DNA of 46,310 bases from Tissierella sp. (GCF_029266915.1 NZ_JARIEF010000021.1:1-46310), one strand, 5' to 3'; positions 1-10,030 are shown, counted from the stretch's first letter. Notes: a model not told the origin generated them from the letters alone. Numbers and translations are program-made.

Positions 1-2696
1 ACTACAGGTGCATTTCCGTCCAGTGCTGATGCCATTACTACCGGAACACTAACCGTTCCAGCTGGTAATTGTATATCATAAGTTAATTTGTCAGATGAGA
101 AACCTGCTAATGATACACCATCTATTGTTACTGCATTTAAAGTTGCTTCTCCTTCTTTTATTTGTACTGATGTGTCTAAACTTGCATCATATCCAAGTTT
201 AGCTGCATATCTTACAAAATAATACCCTGCTTTAAGTCCTGTAATTTCTGTACCTGTTACAGCTGTCCAAGTTGTATCTGCTAATGCTCTATACTCCATG
301 GCAGATGTTGCTCCTATTATCTTTCCATCTACTCCTTTAAATGTTGTCGGCGCAACCATTGATAATCCCGTAGGTGCTGCCTGAGCTTGATTCCCTGGAG
401 CTGGTACTCCTATTGTTGCTGCAATTCCTTCATTATATCCTGGTTTAGCTGCATATCTTACGTCATACCATCCTACTGAGAGTCCTGTAATTTCACTGCC
501 TAGCACTGGTGTCCAAACTCCTCCAAGAAGATACTCCATAGCAGAGGTTGTTCCTATTATCTTTCCGTCGCTTCCACCAAATGCTGTCGGTGCAACTCCT
601 GTTAACACTTCTGTTGGTGAGCCTTGAGATTGATTACCTGGAGTTGGTACACCTACTGTTGCTGCAGGTCCTTCCTCAAATCCAAGTTTAGCTGCATATC
701 TTACATCATAAAATCCTGCTGCGAGTCCTGTAATTTCTGTTCCGGTTACTGCTGTCCAAGTTGAGTCAGCTAATGCTCTATATTCCATAGCAGATGTTGT
801 TCCTGTTATCTTTCCATCATTAGCATTAAATGTCGATGTTGCAACTCCTAATAAGCCTGTTGGTGCCGCCTGAGCTTGTTTAGGGCCTTCCGCTACACCT
901 ATTGTAACTGCTGGTCCTGGATCAAATCCTGGCTTTGATGTATATCTTACATCATAAAAGCCTGATGCTAATCCTAAAATTTCTGCTGCTGTTACGGTTG
1001 TCCAATTTGTATCGGCTAATGGTCTATATTCCATGGCAGTTGTAGATCCTGTTATTTTTCCGTCATTTCCGCCAAAAGTTGTTGGTGCAATTCCTATTAA
1101 GTTCTCAGTTGGTGCCCCTTGACCTAGATTTTCTGTAACTGGAACTAATATTGTTGCTGCCAAACTTTCATTAAATCCTGCTTTAGCTGAATATCTTACA
1201 TCATACCAACCTGATACTAATCCTGCAATTTCTGTACCTGCTACTGGTATCCAAATTTCTCCAACAAGATATTCCATAGTATTGTTTACTCCTGTTATCT
1301 TTCCATCATTTCCTCCAAAAGTTGTAGGCGCAACTCCTATTAATCCTGTTGGTGCTGTCTGATCTTGGTTTGCTGGAGCTGGTACTCCTATTGTTGCTGC
1401 AGGACTTTCGTTAAATCCTTTTTTAGCTGCATATCTTACATCATAAAATCCTACTGCAAGTCCTATGATTTCTGTACCTGTTACTGGTATCCAAGTACCT
1501 TCAACAAGATATTCCATAGCATTTGTTGTTCCTGTTATCTTTCCATCATTTCCACCAAGTGTAGATGGCGCAACTCCTAATAATCCTGTTGGCGCTTCTT
1601 GAGCTTGGTTAGGACCTGGTTCTACTCCTATTGTTGTTGCAATTCCTTCATTAAATCCTATTTTAGCTGCATATCTTACATCATAAAATCCTGATGAGAG
1701 TCCTGTAATTTCTGTGCCTGTTACTGGTATCCAAGTTAATTCTGGTAACATTCTATACTCCATAGCTGTTGTTGTTCCCGTTATTTTTCCATCATTTCTA
1801 CCAGGCATTGATGGTGAAACTCCTACTAATCCCGATGGTGCTGATTGGTCTATTGAAAAATTAATTGTATAAGTTTGTATCGTTATTCCATTTTCTGCTG
1901 TTACCAAGATATTAGCAGACCATGGAAAAGTTTCTACTAGAGAAATTACTGTCTTAGCTTTATTATCTCTTGCTATTGCCTCTATTGCTGGAAATGCACT
2001 TGTTCCAGCTGGTAATTTTACACTATATGATAATAAATCGCTTGTAAAACCTGCTACAACTTGTCCATTTATTGTCAAACTTTTTAAGGCTGTGTCATTG
2101 CTTGCTGGAGCTATAACTATTGCATCGAGTCTAGCTTGAAGATTAGTCTTTACATTGCTCGGTGGCAAAGCATTTACTAGTATTCTAGCTGCATCGACAT
2201 CTGCCTTCAACCTGCTAGCTTCTGCTTTTACTACTGCAGCTCTTGCTTTTATAAGTTCTCGAGGCTCCTGTGGATCTTGAGGAGTTCCATGTATTTCTGC
2301 TTTAGTTTTTCTTGCAACTTTGGATTGTTCTATATCTATTTTAATTTTTAATTCATTTGTTATTTGTGAGTTTTTATCTTTAAGCGCTGCTATAAGATTT
2401 TTCAGTAGGATAGGTTTTTCTTCCATATAAGCTGAAATACCTCTTTCTTCTGCTTTTTCAAAATCTTTTATATTTACGTATTTATCTCCATCTTTATGCC
2501 AAATATTTTCATATTTTAAAGTATTATTTGATAATCCTGCTTTAATTTGATTTCTGTTTAAATCTTTTCTGCTGATGCTATCATAGAAATTTAGACCACT
2601 GCCTGGAACATCTGCGAATACAGTGCTAAATGTTGTTAGAATAATTGTTAAAACTAATAATAATGCTATTTTGGTTAAAGACTTAAAGTTTTTCAT
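1..2696 (-). CDS. Repeat-rich exported surface protein, C-terminus beyond the window
   Basis: An open frame runs from an ATG at 2696 to the left edge with no stop, giving about 898 residues. AGGAGGG lies just upstream of the ATG. The N-terminus is a signal peptide (MKNFKSLTKIALLLVL followed by a hydrophobic run). A helical region holds a [13 protein letters not shown] module, followed by a Cadherin-like beta-sandwich type segment (LKSLTINGQVVAGF). Seven tandem units of about 80 residues come next, each with NDGKITG, AMEY, TGTEITGL and YDVRYAAK. A second beta-sandwich copy (LNAVTIDGVSLAGF) starts near the edge. No enzyme motif is visible. It is inferred to be a secreted or wall-attached structural or adhesive protein. 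It lies downstream of the CWB2 protein on the same strand, 116 bases away. Confidence 0.85.
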   Translation of the reverse strand, partial: MKNFKSLTKIALLLVLTIILTTFSTVFADVPGSGLNFYDSISRKDLNRNQIKAGLSNNTLKYENIWHKDGDKYVNIKDFEKAEERGISAYMEEKPILLKNLIAALKDKNSQITNELKIKIDIEQSKVARKTKAEIHGTPQDPQEPRELIKARAAVVKAEASRLKADVDAARILVNALPPSNVKTNLQARLDAIVIAPASNDTALKSLTINGQVVAGFTSDLLSYSVKLPAGTSAFPAIEAIARDNKAKTVISLVETFPWSANILVTAENGITIQTYTINFSIDQSAPSGLVGVSPSMPGRNDGKITGTTTAMEYRMLPELTWIPVTGTEITGLSSGFYDVRYAAKIGFNEGIATTIGVEPGPNQAQEAPTGLLGVAPSTLGGNDGKITGTTNAMEYLVEGTWIPVTGTEIIGLAVGFYDVRYAAKKGFNESPAATIGVPAPANQDQTAPTGLIGVAPTTFGGNDGKITGVNNTMEYLVGEIWIPVAGTEIAGLVSGWYDVRYSAKAGFNESLAATILVPVTENLGQGAPTENLIGIAPTTFGGNDGKITGSTTAMEYRPLADTNWTTVTAAEILGLASGFYDVRYTSKPGFDPGPAVTIGVAEGPKQAQAAPTGLLGVATSTFNANDGKITGTTSAMEYRALADSTWTAVTGTEITGLAAGFYDVRYAAKLGFEEGPAATVGVPTPGNQSQGSPTEVLTGVAPTAFGGSDGKIIGTTSAMEYLLGGVWTPVLGSEITGLSVGWYDVRYAAKPGYNEGIAATIGVPAPGNQAQAAPTGLSMVAPTTFKGVDGKIIGATSAMEYRALADTTWTAVTGTEITGLKAGYYFVRYAAKLGYDASLDTSVQIKEGEATLNAVTIDGVSLAGFSSDKLTYDIQLPAGTVSVPVVMASALDGNAPV
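165..1848 (-). repeat. Seven in-frame tandem repeats of about 240 bp
   Basis: The stretch encodes seven consecutive units of about 80 residues inside the partial surface protein. The codons for AAKxGF...YDVRYA recur near 211, 448, 688, 941, 1190, 1425 and 1668, so the period is about 240 bp. Several blocks are almost identical at DNA level (for example around 680-780 and 1420-1490), which suggests recent duplication or gene conversion. Confidence 0.85.
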
Positions 2697-2735
2697 ATTT
2701 TCCCTCCTAGCTCACTGTATCGAAATATATTATAA

Positions 2736-2774
2736 TTAGAAAAGTTACTGCGCTCTTATTAGCAACTTTTCTAA
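2736..2774 (-). terminator. Stem-loop between the two surface protein genes
   Basis: A perfect 11-bp inverted repeat (TTAGAAAAGTT / AACTTTTCTAA) with a 17-base loop lies between the stop of the CWB2 protein gene and the start of the repeat protein gene. There is no good T-run behind it, so it may be a partial terminator or an mRNA-stabilising hairpin rather than a full stop. Confidence 0.45.
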
Positions 2775-2812
2775 CTTTAAATATTCTTTATAGAGTTTTT
2801 ATAATGAATTTA

Positions 2813-4921
2813 TTAATATGTTTTATTAAACTCTTTAACAACTTGATTGTTTTGATCCAATATCTGAATCTGATACTCCCTACTAAGTCGAGTAACAAGA
2901 TCATCATCTAATTCAAATGCAAAGTTTCCATTTTTATCAGGTTGTCCACTTCCTAATCTTAAAACATTCACAGTGTACTTACTAAAGTCATCTATATTAT
3001 TTCCAGTTACTTTACCAGCTATGTTACCTCCTAGTAAGCTTCCATAAAGTTTAAATTCACTAACTTCTACACCAGTTATAACTTCAGGCTGTAGCACGGG
3101 CTCTAATTCAGCTATTCTAACTTCAGCTGCTTTAAGTTTATTTATATTATCTACTAAAAGCTTTTGAATATCAGATAAAGCATTGTATGCTACTCTGGCT
3201 GCTACTACTTGAACTTTATCTGTTAACTTAAGCTTTGAAACTTCTGGTAGTAGATTTATTTTATCTATTACTAGTTTAGCTGCTGCTCTATCATTTATAT
3301 CCTTTTGTACTACATCAAGTCTAATTTTAAGAGCATCTTTTTCCGTTCCATTAACTACTGCACTTAATAATATTCTAGCTGTATCAACGTCTACTTGAAC
3401 CCTGCTGGCTTCTGCTTTTACTACTGCAGCTCTTGCTTTTATAAGTTCTTGAGGCTCCTGTGGGTTTCCTGGATTTCCTGGATTGCCTGGATTTCCTGGA
3501 TTGCCTGGATTGCCTGGGTCAGTTGGAGTTCCTGGACTTCCTGGTGTTTCTGGTGTTTGTGAGTTTTCTAATTCAGCTATTCTAACTTCTGCTGCTTTAA
3601 GTTTATTTATATTATCTACTAAAGGCTTTTGAATGTCAGATAAAGTATTGTATGCTGTTCTTGCTGCTACTACTTGAACTTTATCTTCTTGTTTAAGCTT
3701 TGAAGTTTCTGGTAATAGATTTATTTTATCTATTACTAGTTTAGCTGCTGCCTTATTATCAAGATCTTTTTGTAATCCATCAAGTCTAATTTTAAGATCA
3801 TCCTTTTCCAATCCATTAATTAATGCATTCACTAAAATTCTAGCTGCATCAATATCTTCTTTTGCTTTAGTCATTTCCGCTTTTACTACAGCTTCTCTCG
3901 CTATAGTTATCTCTTTTGATGGAGGTTTGTTTAAAGCTTCCATTATATCTCTAAAAGTTTTTTCACTTACTGCCTTTATCCCACCTAAAACATACGCTTC
4001 TTCAACCAATCCTTCTATATAAACTTTAGTTACTAAAGACAGCTCCGTAGGTTTTGTCAGTAAGATAGGTCGATCGATTTTTGCTCCCATATAACCTCCA
4101 ACTAGTGCATCTGCATATGACCATCCATTTGCTATAATTACAGATTTTTTACCAGAGAAATATTTTGAAGCTATTTTTATAGCTGTTTCTTCTCTATTCT
4201 TTCCAGAAATCCTATCTACCTTTATATTCAATTTTTCAAGATCTTTGAATATATTTTTGCTGACTGCTGATTCTCCTCCAACTATAGTTATATTAGAAAT
4301 ATTCATATCATTAATAGCTCTTAGAGTTTCTTTAGGAACCTTGTCACTATGAGTTAAGAGAACAGGAATCTTGTTTATACCTGAAACTGGTCCTATAGAC
4401 ATTGCGTCCACAAAACTTTCATATCCAAGCGCTAAGAAAATGTGTCTGTCGGGGCTATTGATTGTTTTGGCAATTTGCTCGGCAGTTTCTGCTCTATTAA
4501 GTCCAGCTATTCTCTTAACTGAGTAAGACTTAAGATCAGAAACAACTTGTTCTGAAATTACATTTTTTCCTCCAATAACTATAACGTTCTTTGTTCCAAG
4601 TCTCTTTAATTCATCTTTAATATCTTTTGGAATTGAATTCTTATGAGTTAATAACAAGGGTGCATCTTTAGAATTAGCCAAGATGGTTGCAGTCAGAGCA
4701 TCTATCAATCCATCATAGCCTACTAATACGGCTGTATCTGATTTTTCATAAGTTTTTTTGCTAGCTTCTATAGATGTTTGAATTCTTGTCTTTCCTGCTA
4801 TTCTTTGCAACTTATCTTTTCCTTGCAATATATCTGGGTTTCCAAGTGCAACACTTGATGCACCAGTTAAGATAATAGTAAATACTAAAGCTATTGATAG
4901 TATTTTATTTAATTTATTCAA
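2813..4921 (-). CDS. CWB2-anchored cell-surface protein with duplicated helical module
   Basis: 702 residues. The start codon is TTG, 7 bases after GGAGGAA. Residues 1-27 are a signal peptide. Residues about 35-335 hold three cell wall binding repeat 2 units ([24 protein letters not shown] and [12 protein letters not shown] mark their ends), which in clostridial S-layer proteins bind secondary wall polymers. Two copies of a roughly 120-residue alpha-helical module follow (about 337-455 and 488-610; each ends near [18 protein letters not shown]). They are separated by a proline/glycine linker of NPG triplets. The C-terminal ~90 residues look beta-rich. It is probably a surface structural or adhesive protein; the partner is unknown. 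It shares its helical module with the downstream surface protein. Confidence 0.88.
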   Translation of the reverse strand: MNKLNKILSIALVFTIILTGASSVALGNPDILQGKDKLQRIAGKTRIQTSIEASKKTYEKSDTAVLVGYDGLIDALTATILANSKDAPLLLTHKNSIPKDIKDELKRLGTKNVIVIGGKNVISEQVVSDLKSYSVKRIAGLNRAETAEQIAKTINSPDRHIFLALGYESFVDAMSIGPVSGINKIPVLLTHSDKVPKETLRAINDMNISNITIVGGESAVSKNIFKDLEKLNIKVDRISGKNREETAIKIASKYFSGKKSVIIANGWSYADALVGGYMGAKIDRPILLTKPTELSLVTKVYIEGLVEEAYVLGGIKAVSEKTFRDIMEALNKPPSKEITIAREAVVKAEMTKAKEDIDAARILVNALINGLEKDDLKIRLDGLQKDLDNKAAAKLVIDKINLLPETSKLKQEDKVQVVAARTAYNTLSDIQKPLVDNINKLKAAEVRIAELENSQTPETPGSPGTPTDPGNPGNPGNPGNPGNPGNPQEPQELIKARAAVVKAEASRVQVDVDTARILLSAVVNGTEKDALKIRLDVVQKDINDRAAAKLVIDKINLLPEVSKLKLTDKVQVVAARVAYNALSDIQKLLVDNINKLKAAEVRIAELEPVLQPEVITGVEVSEFKLYGSLLGGNIAGKVTGNNIDDFSKYTVNVLRLGSGQPDKNGNFAFELDDDLVTRLSREYQIQILDQNNQVVKEFNKTY
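3465..3532 (-). repeat. 9-bp repeats encoding a (Gly-Asn-Pro)n linker
   Basis: Tandem 9-bp units (CCTGGATTT / CCTGGATTG on the plus strand) encode about six GNP triplets at residues ~463-485 of the CWB2 protein. This is a flexible extended linker between the two helical modules. Such short in-frame units are prone to copy-number change. Confidence 0.85.
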
Positions 4922-5379
4922 GATAATTCCTCCTTCACTATTAATAAGATTTAATTATAATTATTTTTCTATAAATATAATATCCTATCCATTTAACTTA
5001 GATTTTAAAATCGAGTTATTTTAAACAACTGGTATTTTAAAAGTAAATCTGGGTATAATTTAATGTATATAAACAATAGATATTAATTTATGAGCTGAGT
5101 TTTAATATCACCATCTTCCTTTTATAATTTATACAGGAATATTTTTCTAAAATACACTTTTATACATGTATTAAAGCGAGTTATTAAAAGTTTTATATAT
5201 TATTAATCACTAGTTACCCAATACAATGTCATATGGATTTCATAAGCGTTTCATGTCAATTTCACTTATTTTAAACAACTGTTTTAAGCCGTTCTTAGTC
5301 TAAAATAAATTATTAAAAGATTTGAATATTTCTTATATAAGGCTTATAGATAACTTTCACAGTTATAAGGGAGGCTAAA
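4922..5379. other. Divergent intergenic region with a 16-bp direct repeat
   Basis: 458 bp between the divergently transcribed CWB2 gene and beta-helix gene. It contains two exact copies of TTATTTTAAACAACTG at 5016-5031 and 5266-5281, 250 bp apart. The second copy extends into the near-palindrome AAACAACTGTTT. Otherwise it is very AT-rich, with no ORF or RNA gene recognised. The repeats could be binding sites of a shared regulator; this is inference. Confidence 0.4.
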
Positions 5380-6747
5380 ATGATGTTCATAGATTCTAAC
5401 TATTTAGGTGTAAAGTTATTGCTTCTGGCAATAGTTTTTTTAACTCTTTTTTCTACCTCATGCAAAAAATCTTCAATTATAGATGATGTATCCGAAAGAA
5501 ATTCATATTATGTTGCTCTTGATGGCAATGATGATGCTCTAGGATCGATGGATGATCCTTTCATAACAATTCAAAGGGGGATTTCTGTACTAAAACCTGG
5601 TGATACTTTGTTTATACGCTCGGGAACTTACCAAGAAAAAGTAAATATAGAAAATTCAGGTTCAGCTATAAATTTCATTACTATAAAAAATTTCCCCGGC
5701 GAAAAAGCAATAATTAAGGGAGATTCTCAAGGTGATGCTATTTTATCTATATTCAATAAAAGTTATATTAGGATAGAGGGACTAAATCTATCTGGTAATT
5801 CAGGCAATAATACTCCAATGGGAATAAGAATTGAAGGCGCAGGAAGAGATATAGAACTAGTTAACAATAAAGTTTATGATATTATTTCAGATTCTAATGC
5901 TCACGGTATAGCTGTTTACGGCACAAATCCAAAAACTTCTATAAGTAATTTATTAATAGAGAACAATGAGGTTTACAACTGTAAACTTGGTCAAAGTGAA
6001 GCTCTGGTATTAAATGGAAATGTAAGAGATTTTAAAGTTATCAACAATACTATTCATGATAATGACAATATAGCTATTGATTTTATTGGTTATGAGGGAA
6101 CTTCTGATTTAGGAGAAACTGATAGGGCAAGAGATGGGATTTGTTCAGGAAATAAGGTATATAATATATCTTCTATTAATAATCCTACCTACAATGATTT
6201 TGGCGCTGTAGGTATTTATGTAGATGGGGGTAAAAATATAATCATAGAAAGAAATTATATTCAAAACTGCGATATAGGAATTGAAATAGCTAGCGAACAT
6301 AGAGGTCGGAACACAGAAGAAATAATAGTAAGAAATAACCTAATTTTAGATTCCACTGATTATGCAGCCTTATCCATTGGAGGTGAAAGCAAGTCTAATG
6401 GACAAGCTATAAACATTAAGATTTATAATAATACAATTTACAATGCTGATACTGCTTTAGTTATTGCAAATGCAGATAGTGATACTAATGAAGTTAAAAA
6501 TAATATTTTCAATAAAACTAATACACTTATAGAAGGTATAACTGGTAAAAATATTATAGAAAATAATATTAGTTTCGAAGCCGAATTTGTAGACCCCTTA
6601 TCTGGAAACTTTGAATTAAAATCAACCTCTCTCTGTATTGATGCAGGTATTTTAGTAGATTCAGGTATATATGATTATAGTTTGAAAACTAGAATTATTA
6701 ACGGCGTTGTAGATATAGGATGCTTGGAATATTCTCCTGATGATTAG
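5380..6747 (+). CDS. Exported right-handed beta-helix protein (pectate-lyase-like fold)
   Basis: 455 residues; the ATG is preceded by GGGAGG. The N-terminus has a hydrophobic segment ending in a lipobox-like FSTSC (Cys28), so it is probably a lipoprotein. The segment from about residue 45 (YYVALDGNDDALGSMDDPF, GDTLFIRSGTYQEKV) is typical of DUF1565 / parallel beta-helix proteins. The remainder contains many NN-V/I-x-N turns (LVNNKVYD, IENNEVYN, VINNTIHDN, IERNYIQN, VRNNLILD) expected of stacked beta-helix coils. This fold often binds or cleaves polysaccharide; the catalytic residues cannot be assigned. An exported GH114-like protein follows after 85 bases and is probably co-transcribed. Confidence 0.8.
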   Translation: MMFIDSNYLGVKLLLLAIVFLTLFSTSCKKSSIIDDVSERNSYYVALDGNDDALGSMDDPFITIQRGISVLKPGDTLFIRSGTYQEKVNIENSGSAINFITIKNFPGEKAIIKGDSQGDAILSIFNKSYIRIEGLNLSGNSGNNTPMGIRIEGAGRDIELVNNKVYDIISDSNAHGIAVYGTNPKTSISNLLIENNEVYNCKLGQSEALVLNGNVRDFKVINNTIHDNDNIAIDFIGYEGTSDLGETDRARDGICSGNKVYNISSINNPTYNDFGAVGIYVDGGKNIIIERNYIQNCDIGIEIASEHRGRNTEEIIVRNNLILDSTDYAALSIGGESKSNGQAINIKIYNNTIYNADTALVIANADSDTNEVKNNIFNKTNTLIEGITGKNIIENNISFEAEFVDPLSGNFELKSTSLCIDAGILVDSGIYDYSLKTRIINGVVDIGCLEYSPDD

Positions 6748-6832
6748 GATAAACTACTATAATAAGATAATCAAGTCAGTACAGCATGTTAAGTTATTTT
6801 CTTGAAAATCATAAATGTTGGGAGGAGTCTTC

Positions 6833-7705
6833 ATGAGATTTAAAGTTGCATTGGTTCTTTTACTTTCCTTGTTTTTAGTAGTTTTAATGCCTTCACAATG
6901 CTCCCGAGAGAGAGAGAAAAATAATGTAATTTTAAAACAAACAAATTACCTTGTCTATTACAATGAAATAAATAGTGGGAATTTAAATAAAATCTCTCAA
7001 TATGATATGGCAATAATAGAACCTGCAAATGTAACATCAGAACAGCTATCAGAAATAAAAGAATCGGATACTTTAACTTATGGATACCAATCTATTTTTG
7101 AAGTAGAAAATTATAACACTGAAAAAATCAAGTTATTAAATGAAGATGATTACCTCTACCTTGACGGTGTAAAACAATTCAACGAAAAATATCAGTGTTT
7201 CTATGGCGATATAAGGTCCTCTAATTATAGGAATGTATTGTTAACTTCTATTGAAAAGAATGTAATTGAAAAAGGATTTGATGGTGTATTTTTTGATACC
7301 TTAGATGATATTGAGCATCTTATAGACGAAAGATTTCGTGAGGAACTTTATATTGAGTATATAGAATTTTTCCAACTCTTAAAAAGGAAATACCCTAAAC
7401 TTTCAATAATTCAAAATAGAGCCTTTGATTTATATGGTCTTGGTTCTGCAAAATATTTAGATGGCTTGATGTTTGAAGATATGGAGCATGAAAAAATACT
7501 GACATCAGAATATTATATAAACCTAGTTGAACGTTTAACTAAAACTGCTCATGATAATAAAGTTGTTATTTTAGCCATAGCACATCATGATGCCTTGGAA
7601 AATTACGAGCTGGCTAAGAATCTTAATTGGCTTTATTATTTTACTACACCTTCTAATAATTATTTAAAGTTTGAAAAAAGTTCCTACAAGATTATTTTAA
7701 AGTGA
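6833..7705 (+). CDS. Exported GH114 / TM1410-like putative glycoside hydrolase
   Basis: 290 residues. An upstream in-frame ATG exists at 6815, but GGGAGGAG lies 3' of it and just before the ATG at 6833, so 6833 is chosen. The N-terminus is a hydrophobic export signal; the cysteine at residue 23 follows PSQ, which is a poor lipobox. The body resembles the endo-alpha-1,4-polygalactosaminidase / TM1410 barrel: DMAIIEPANVT, then GFDGVFFDTLDD with an acidic pair expected at the active site, then LDGLMFEDME. Members act on galactosaminoglycan-type exopolysaccharides such as Pel; the substrate here is not shown. It pairs with the upstream beta-helix protein. Confidence 0.7.
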   Translation: MRFKVALVLLLSLFLVVLMPSQCSREREKNNVILKQTNYLVYYNEINSGNLNKISQYDMAIIEPANVTSEQLSEIKESDTLTYGYQSIFEVENYNTEKIKLLNEDDYLYLDGVKQFNEKYQCFYGDIRSSNYRNVLLTSIEKNVIEKGFDGVFFDTLDDIEHLIDERFREELYIEYIEFFQLLKRKYPKLSIIQNRAFDLYGLGSAKYLDGLMFEDMEHEKILTSEYYINLVERLTKTAHDNKVVILAIAHHDALENYELAKNLNWLYYFTTPSNNYLKFEKSSYKIILK

Positions 7706-7765
7706 GAGATATAATAATATAAGCTTTCACTTATATCTGTTCTCAAAATAATCTTTTATAATACT

Positions 7766-7807
7766 AAAAGTCCCCCAAGCATACATATCTATGCCTGGGG
7801 GACTTTT
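7766..7807. terminator. Bidirectional rho-independent terminator
   Basis: Long inverted repeat AAAAGTCCCCCAAGCATA / TATGCCTGGGGGACTTTT between the convergent GH114-like gene and the exonuclease gene. It is flanked by A and T runs, so it can terminate transcription from both sides. Confidence 0.92.
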
Positions 7808-7842
7808 TACTAATATAATTTCTTTACTACTTTTTATATAAT

Positions 7843-8670
7843 TTATATATCAATTTCTAGCAATATTGGCGTATGGTCTTGTCTAGGCCCTGAATCAATC
7901 ATTTTAGATTTTATAACCTTATCGGCAATTCTATCGCTGACTAACCAGTAATCAATCCTCCAGCCCGAGTTGTTGATCTTACTTGTCTTAGCGCGCTGTG
8001 CCCACCAAGTATAGATTCCTTCTACATCACCGTGGATGTGTCTAAAAGTATCTGTAAATCCTTTCTCTAAAAGATTTGTAAAGCCCTCACGTTCTTGGTC
8101 AGTAAAGCCTGCTGATCCCCGATTATTGTTAGGATTAGCTAAGTCTATTTCTTCATGGGCTACGTTAAAATCTCCTGTTGCTATAACATATTTATCTTTA
8201 TCCAAGTTTAAGAGGTATTCTGCGTACTTTACATCCCAAATCTGGCGATCTTCTAAACGATTTAAACCGTCACCTGCATTAGGTGTATAAACTTGTGTCA
8301 GGTAAAATTCGTCAAACTCAAGTGTCATAATTCTTCCTTCAAGGTCCATAGTAGATGGCGCACCTATTTCAGGTGAAGAAACTTTTGGTTTTAAGCCTTT
8401 TTTATATAAAAACATAGTTCCTGCATAGCCCTTACGAGCAGGTTCTCTTGAGCTATTCCAAACTACTTCATAAGTTGGAAACATCTCTTCTAAAATTTTT
8501 ATATGTTTTTTAGTAGGCCCGGTGCTTCTTAGTTTTGTTTCCTGAAGAGCTATAATATCTGGATTATATTCTATAATCGTCTTTAGTACCTCTCTAGATA
8601 ATAAAGCACGAGCTGAGTCAGCTGTCAATGCTGCATTTAGTGAATCAATATTCCATGAAATAAATTTCAT
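7843..8670 (-). CDS. xth: Exonuclease III / AP endonuclease
   Basis: 275 residues from the ATG at 8670, which follows GGGAGGAAAAAA. A longer in-frame start at 8733 would add 21 residues outside the family, so it is rejected. Family marks of the EEP (exonuclease-endonuclease-phosphatase) fold: MKFISWNIDSLNA at the N-terminus, LQETKL (metal-binding Glu), TGDFNVAHEEIDLANP, FTDTFRHIHG, YTWWAQR, WRIDYWLVS and the C-terminal DHTPI (catalytic Asp-His). It cleaves DNA at abasic sites and removes 3' blocking groups in base-excision repair, in the cytoplasm. It is monocistronic with its own promoter and terminator. Confidence 0.95.
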   Translation of the reverse strand: MKFISWNIDSLNAALTADSARALLSREVLKTIIEYNPDIIALQETKLRSTGPTKKHIKILEEMFPTYEVVWNSSREPARKGYAGTMFLYKKGLKPKVSSPEIGAPSTMDLEGRIMTLEFDEFYLTQVYTPNAGDGLNRLEDRQIWDVKYAEYLLNLDKDKYVIATGDFNVAHEEIDLANPNNNRGSAGFTDQEREGFTNLLEKGFTDTFRHIHGDVEGIYTWWAQRAKTSKINNSGWRIDYWLVSDRIADKVIKSKMIDSGPRQDHTPILLEIDI

Positions 8671-9026
8671 TTTTTTCCTCCCTTTAAATTTATTAATCTT
8701 TATATATATGTCTTTATAATTACTTATGAACATATACAGTCTACTTCACTATATCAAACTATGACTTGCTTTGCTAAACTTTTAATGAGAATCTGCAATT
8801 ACAAAAACCTGTAAATCTTTTCTCATGCTTTCTCTCTAGTTTACCCATTTTTCTACTTCAATAATTATATTAATCTTGCTCTTTATTATGATTTTATAAT
8901 AGTGTAAATAAGTGGTTACTTGACTTATATCAGATATAGCTACCCCTCTCCGGAAAGTAGAGTTTTATTTATTTATGTTTTATCCTGTATTTATAATTAT
9001 TTCTGAACTATATTTCAATACCTATC
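8671..9026 (-). promoter_or_regulatory. Intergenic region with predicted exonuclease promoter (8729-8757)
   Basis: On the minus strand TTGATA (8757-8752), 17 bases and TATGTT (8734-8729) form a plausible SigA promoter about 60 bases upstream of the exonuclease start. The rest of this 356-bp gap is AT-rich and shows no ORF, and no clear terminator for the DUF4300 gene. Confidence 0.55.
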
Positions 9027-9935
9027 TTATTTCGAATCATTTTCTTTACTATTTGGACTTTCTCTATACCCCTCTAACAGTTGATCATTTTCCATAATAA
9101 AAGGTTTTGCAGTAGGTTGATTCCAAGATATATCATATTTATTCATCAAGTAATCATTTAATTCAATTCGATTATCAAATTTTATTGCTTGATAAGGAAC
9201 ATGAAATGATAACTTCTCTATGAATAAGAATTTTCCATCCTCAGTTGGAATTAAAACACCCATATGCCCAATAAATAAATATCCTAAATCATCATGAAAG
9301 AAAACGGAAATAATAGAACTTTTTTCTTTGTTGGTAAATTCTATCTGTTTATTCTTCCAGTCTTCTTGTACATTTTTCAAGTGAATCGATATATCTGTTG
9401 TATCTTCCGCTGGTATCGAAGAAAATAAAGTTTGAAACTTTTCGTGGTCCGCTTGGTTAAATAATTCTTTAGGATTATTCTCTATAGCGTTTTCATCAAA
9501 AACTAACCAATCAGAATTTTTTGTATCAATTTTCCCAATTGAAATTGAATCTTTCATTAAATCGTATGTTGTAATTCTGCAATTATAGCCAATAAACAGA
9601 GGATTTTTAGCATCCCACATATCCATCATGCTTATCAAATCATATTCAGGTTCAAGACTATCAATAGTAACAAATTCATTCTTTACTAAACTCTTTTCTT
9701 CAACAGTACTATTAAAACTATTAACATCTTCAAAGAATGTATCAATGTTTTGAGTTGAAATACCAGCTGATTCCATAGCCTTTCTTACCTCATCTTGACT
9801 TGCTATATCTACCAAATTTGAGTATGTCAAACTTTTTTTATACTCTTGCGAATCACTAACAGACTGATTAGTGCACCCTGTTAATATTATCATGAAAACT
9901 AAAATCAATGATACAATAATATTTATTTTTTTCAT
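9027..9935 (-). CDS. DUF4300-like lipoprotein
   Basis: 302 residues with a textbook lipoprotein signal: MKK, a hydrophobic core and LTGC (Cys21). The mature part begins with a serine-rich linker. Its YSNLVDIASQDEV, AGI, ITIDSLEPEYD-like and FIGYNCRITTYDL segments fit, from memory, the DUF4300 family of Firmicutes lipoproteins. The function is unknown. AAGGAGAT precedes the ATG at an unusually long distance (about 14 bases), so translation may be weak. It stands alone on its strand, downstream of the RDD gene and that gene's terminator. Confidence 0.7.
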   Translation of the reverse strand: MKKINIIVSLILVFMIILTGCTNQSVSDSQEYKKSLTYSNLVDIASQDEVRKAMESAGISTQNIDTFFEDVNSFNSTVEEKSLVKNEFVTIDSLEPEYDLISMMDMWDAKNPLFIGYNCRITTYDLMKDSISIGKIDTKNSDWLVFDENAIENNPKELFNQADHEKFQTLFSSIPAEDTTDISIHLKNVQEDWKNKQIEFTNKEKSSIISVFFHDDLGYLFIGHMGVLIPTEDGKFLFIEKLSFHVPYQAIKFDNRIELNDYLMNKYDISWNQPTAKPFIMENDQLLEGYRESPNSKENDSK

Positions 9936-10030
9936 AACTACTTTTACATCTCCTTTTTCTGTAATTCTTACTTATTCATAATAACATGGGTGGGAAAAAA
10001 TGGTTTACAAATTCGTTACAATACTTTTTA

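Noticed and set aside
1365-1580. Cysteine-rich 71-codon plus-strand frame
   Set aside because: Antisense shadow of the repeat region of the surface protein; no start signal and implausible composition.
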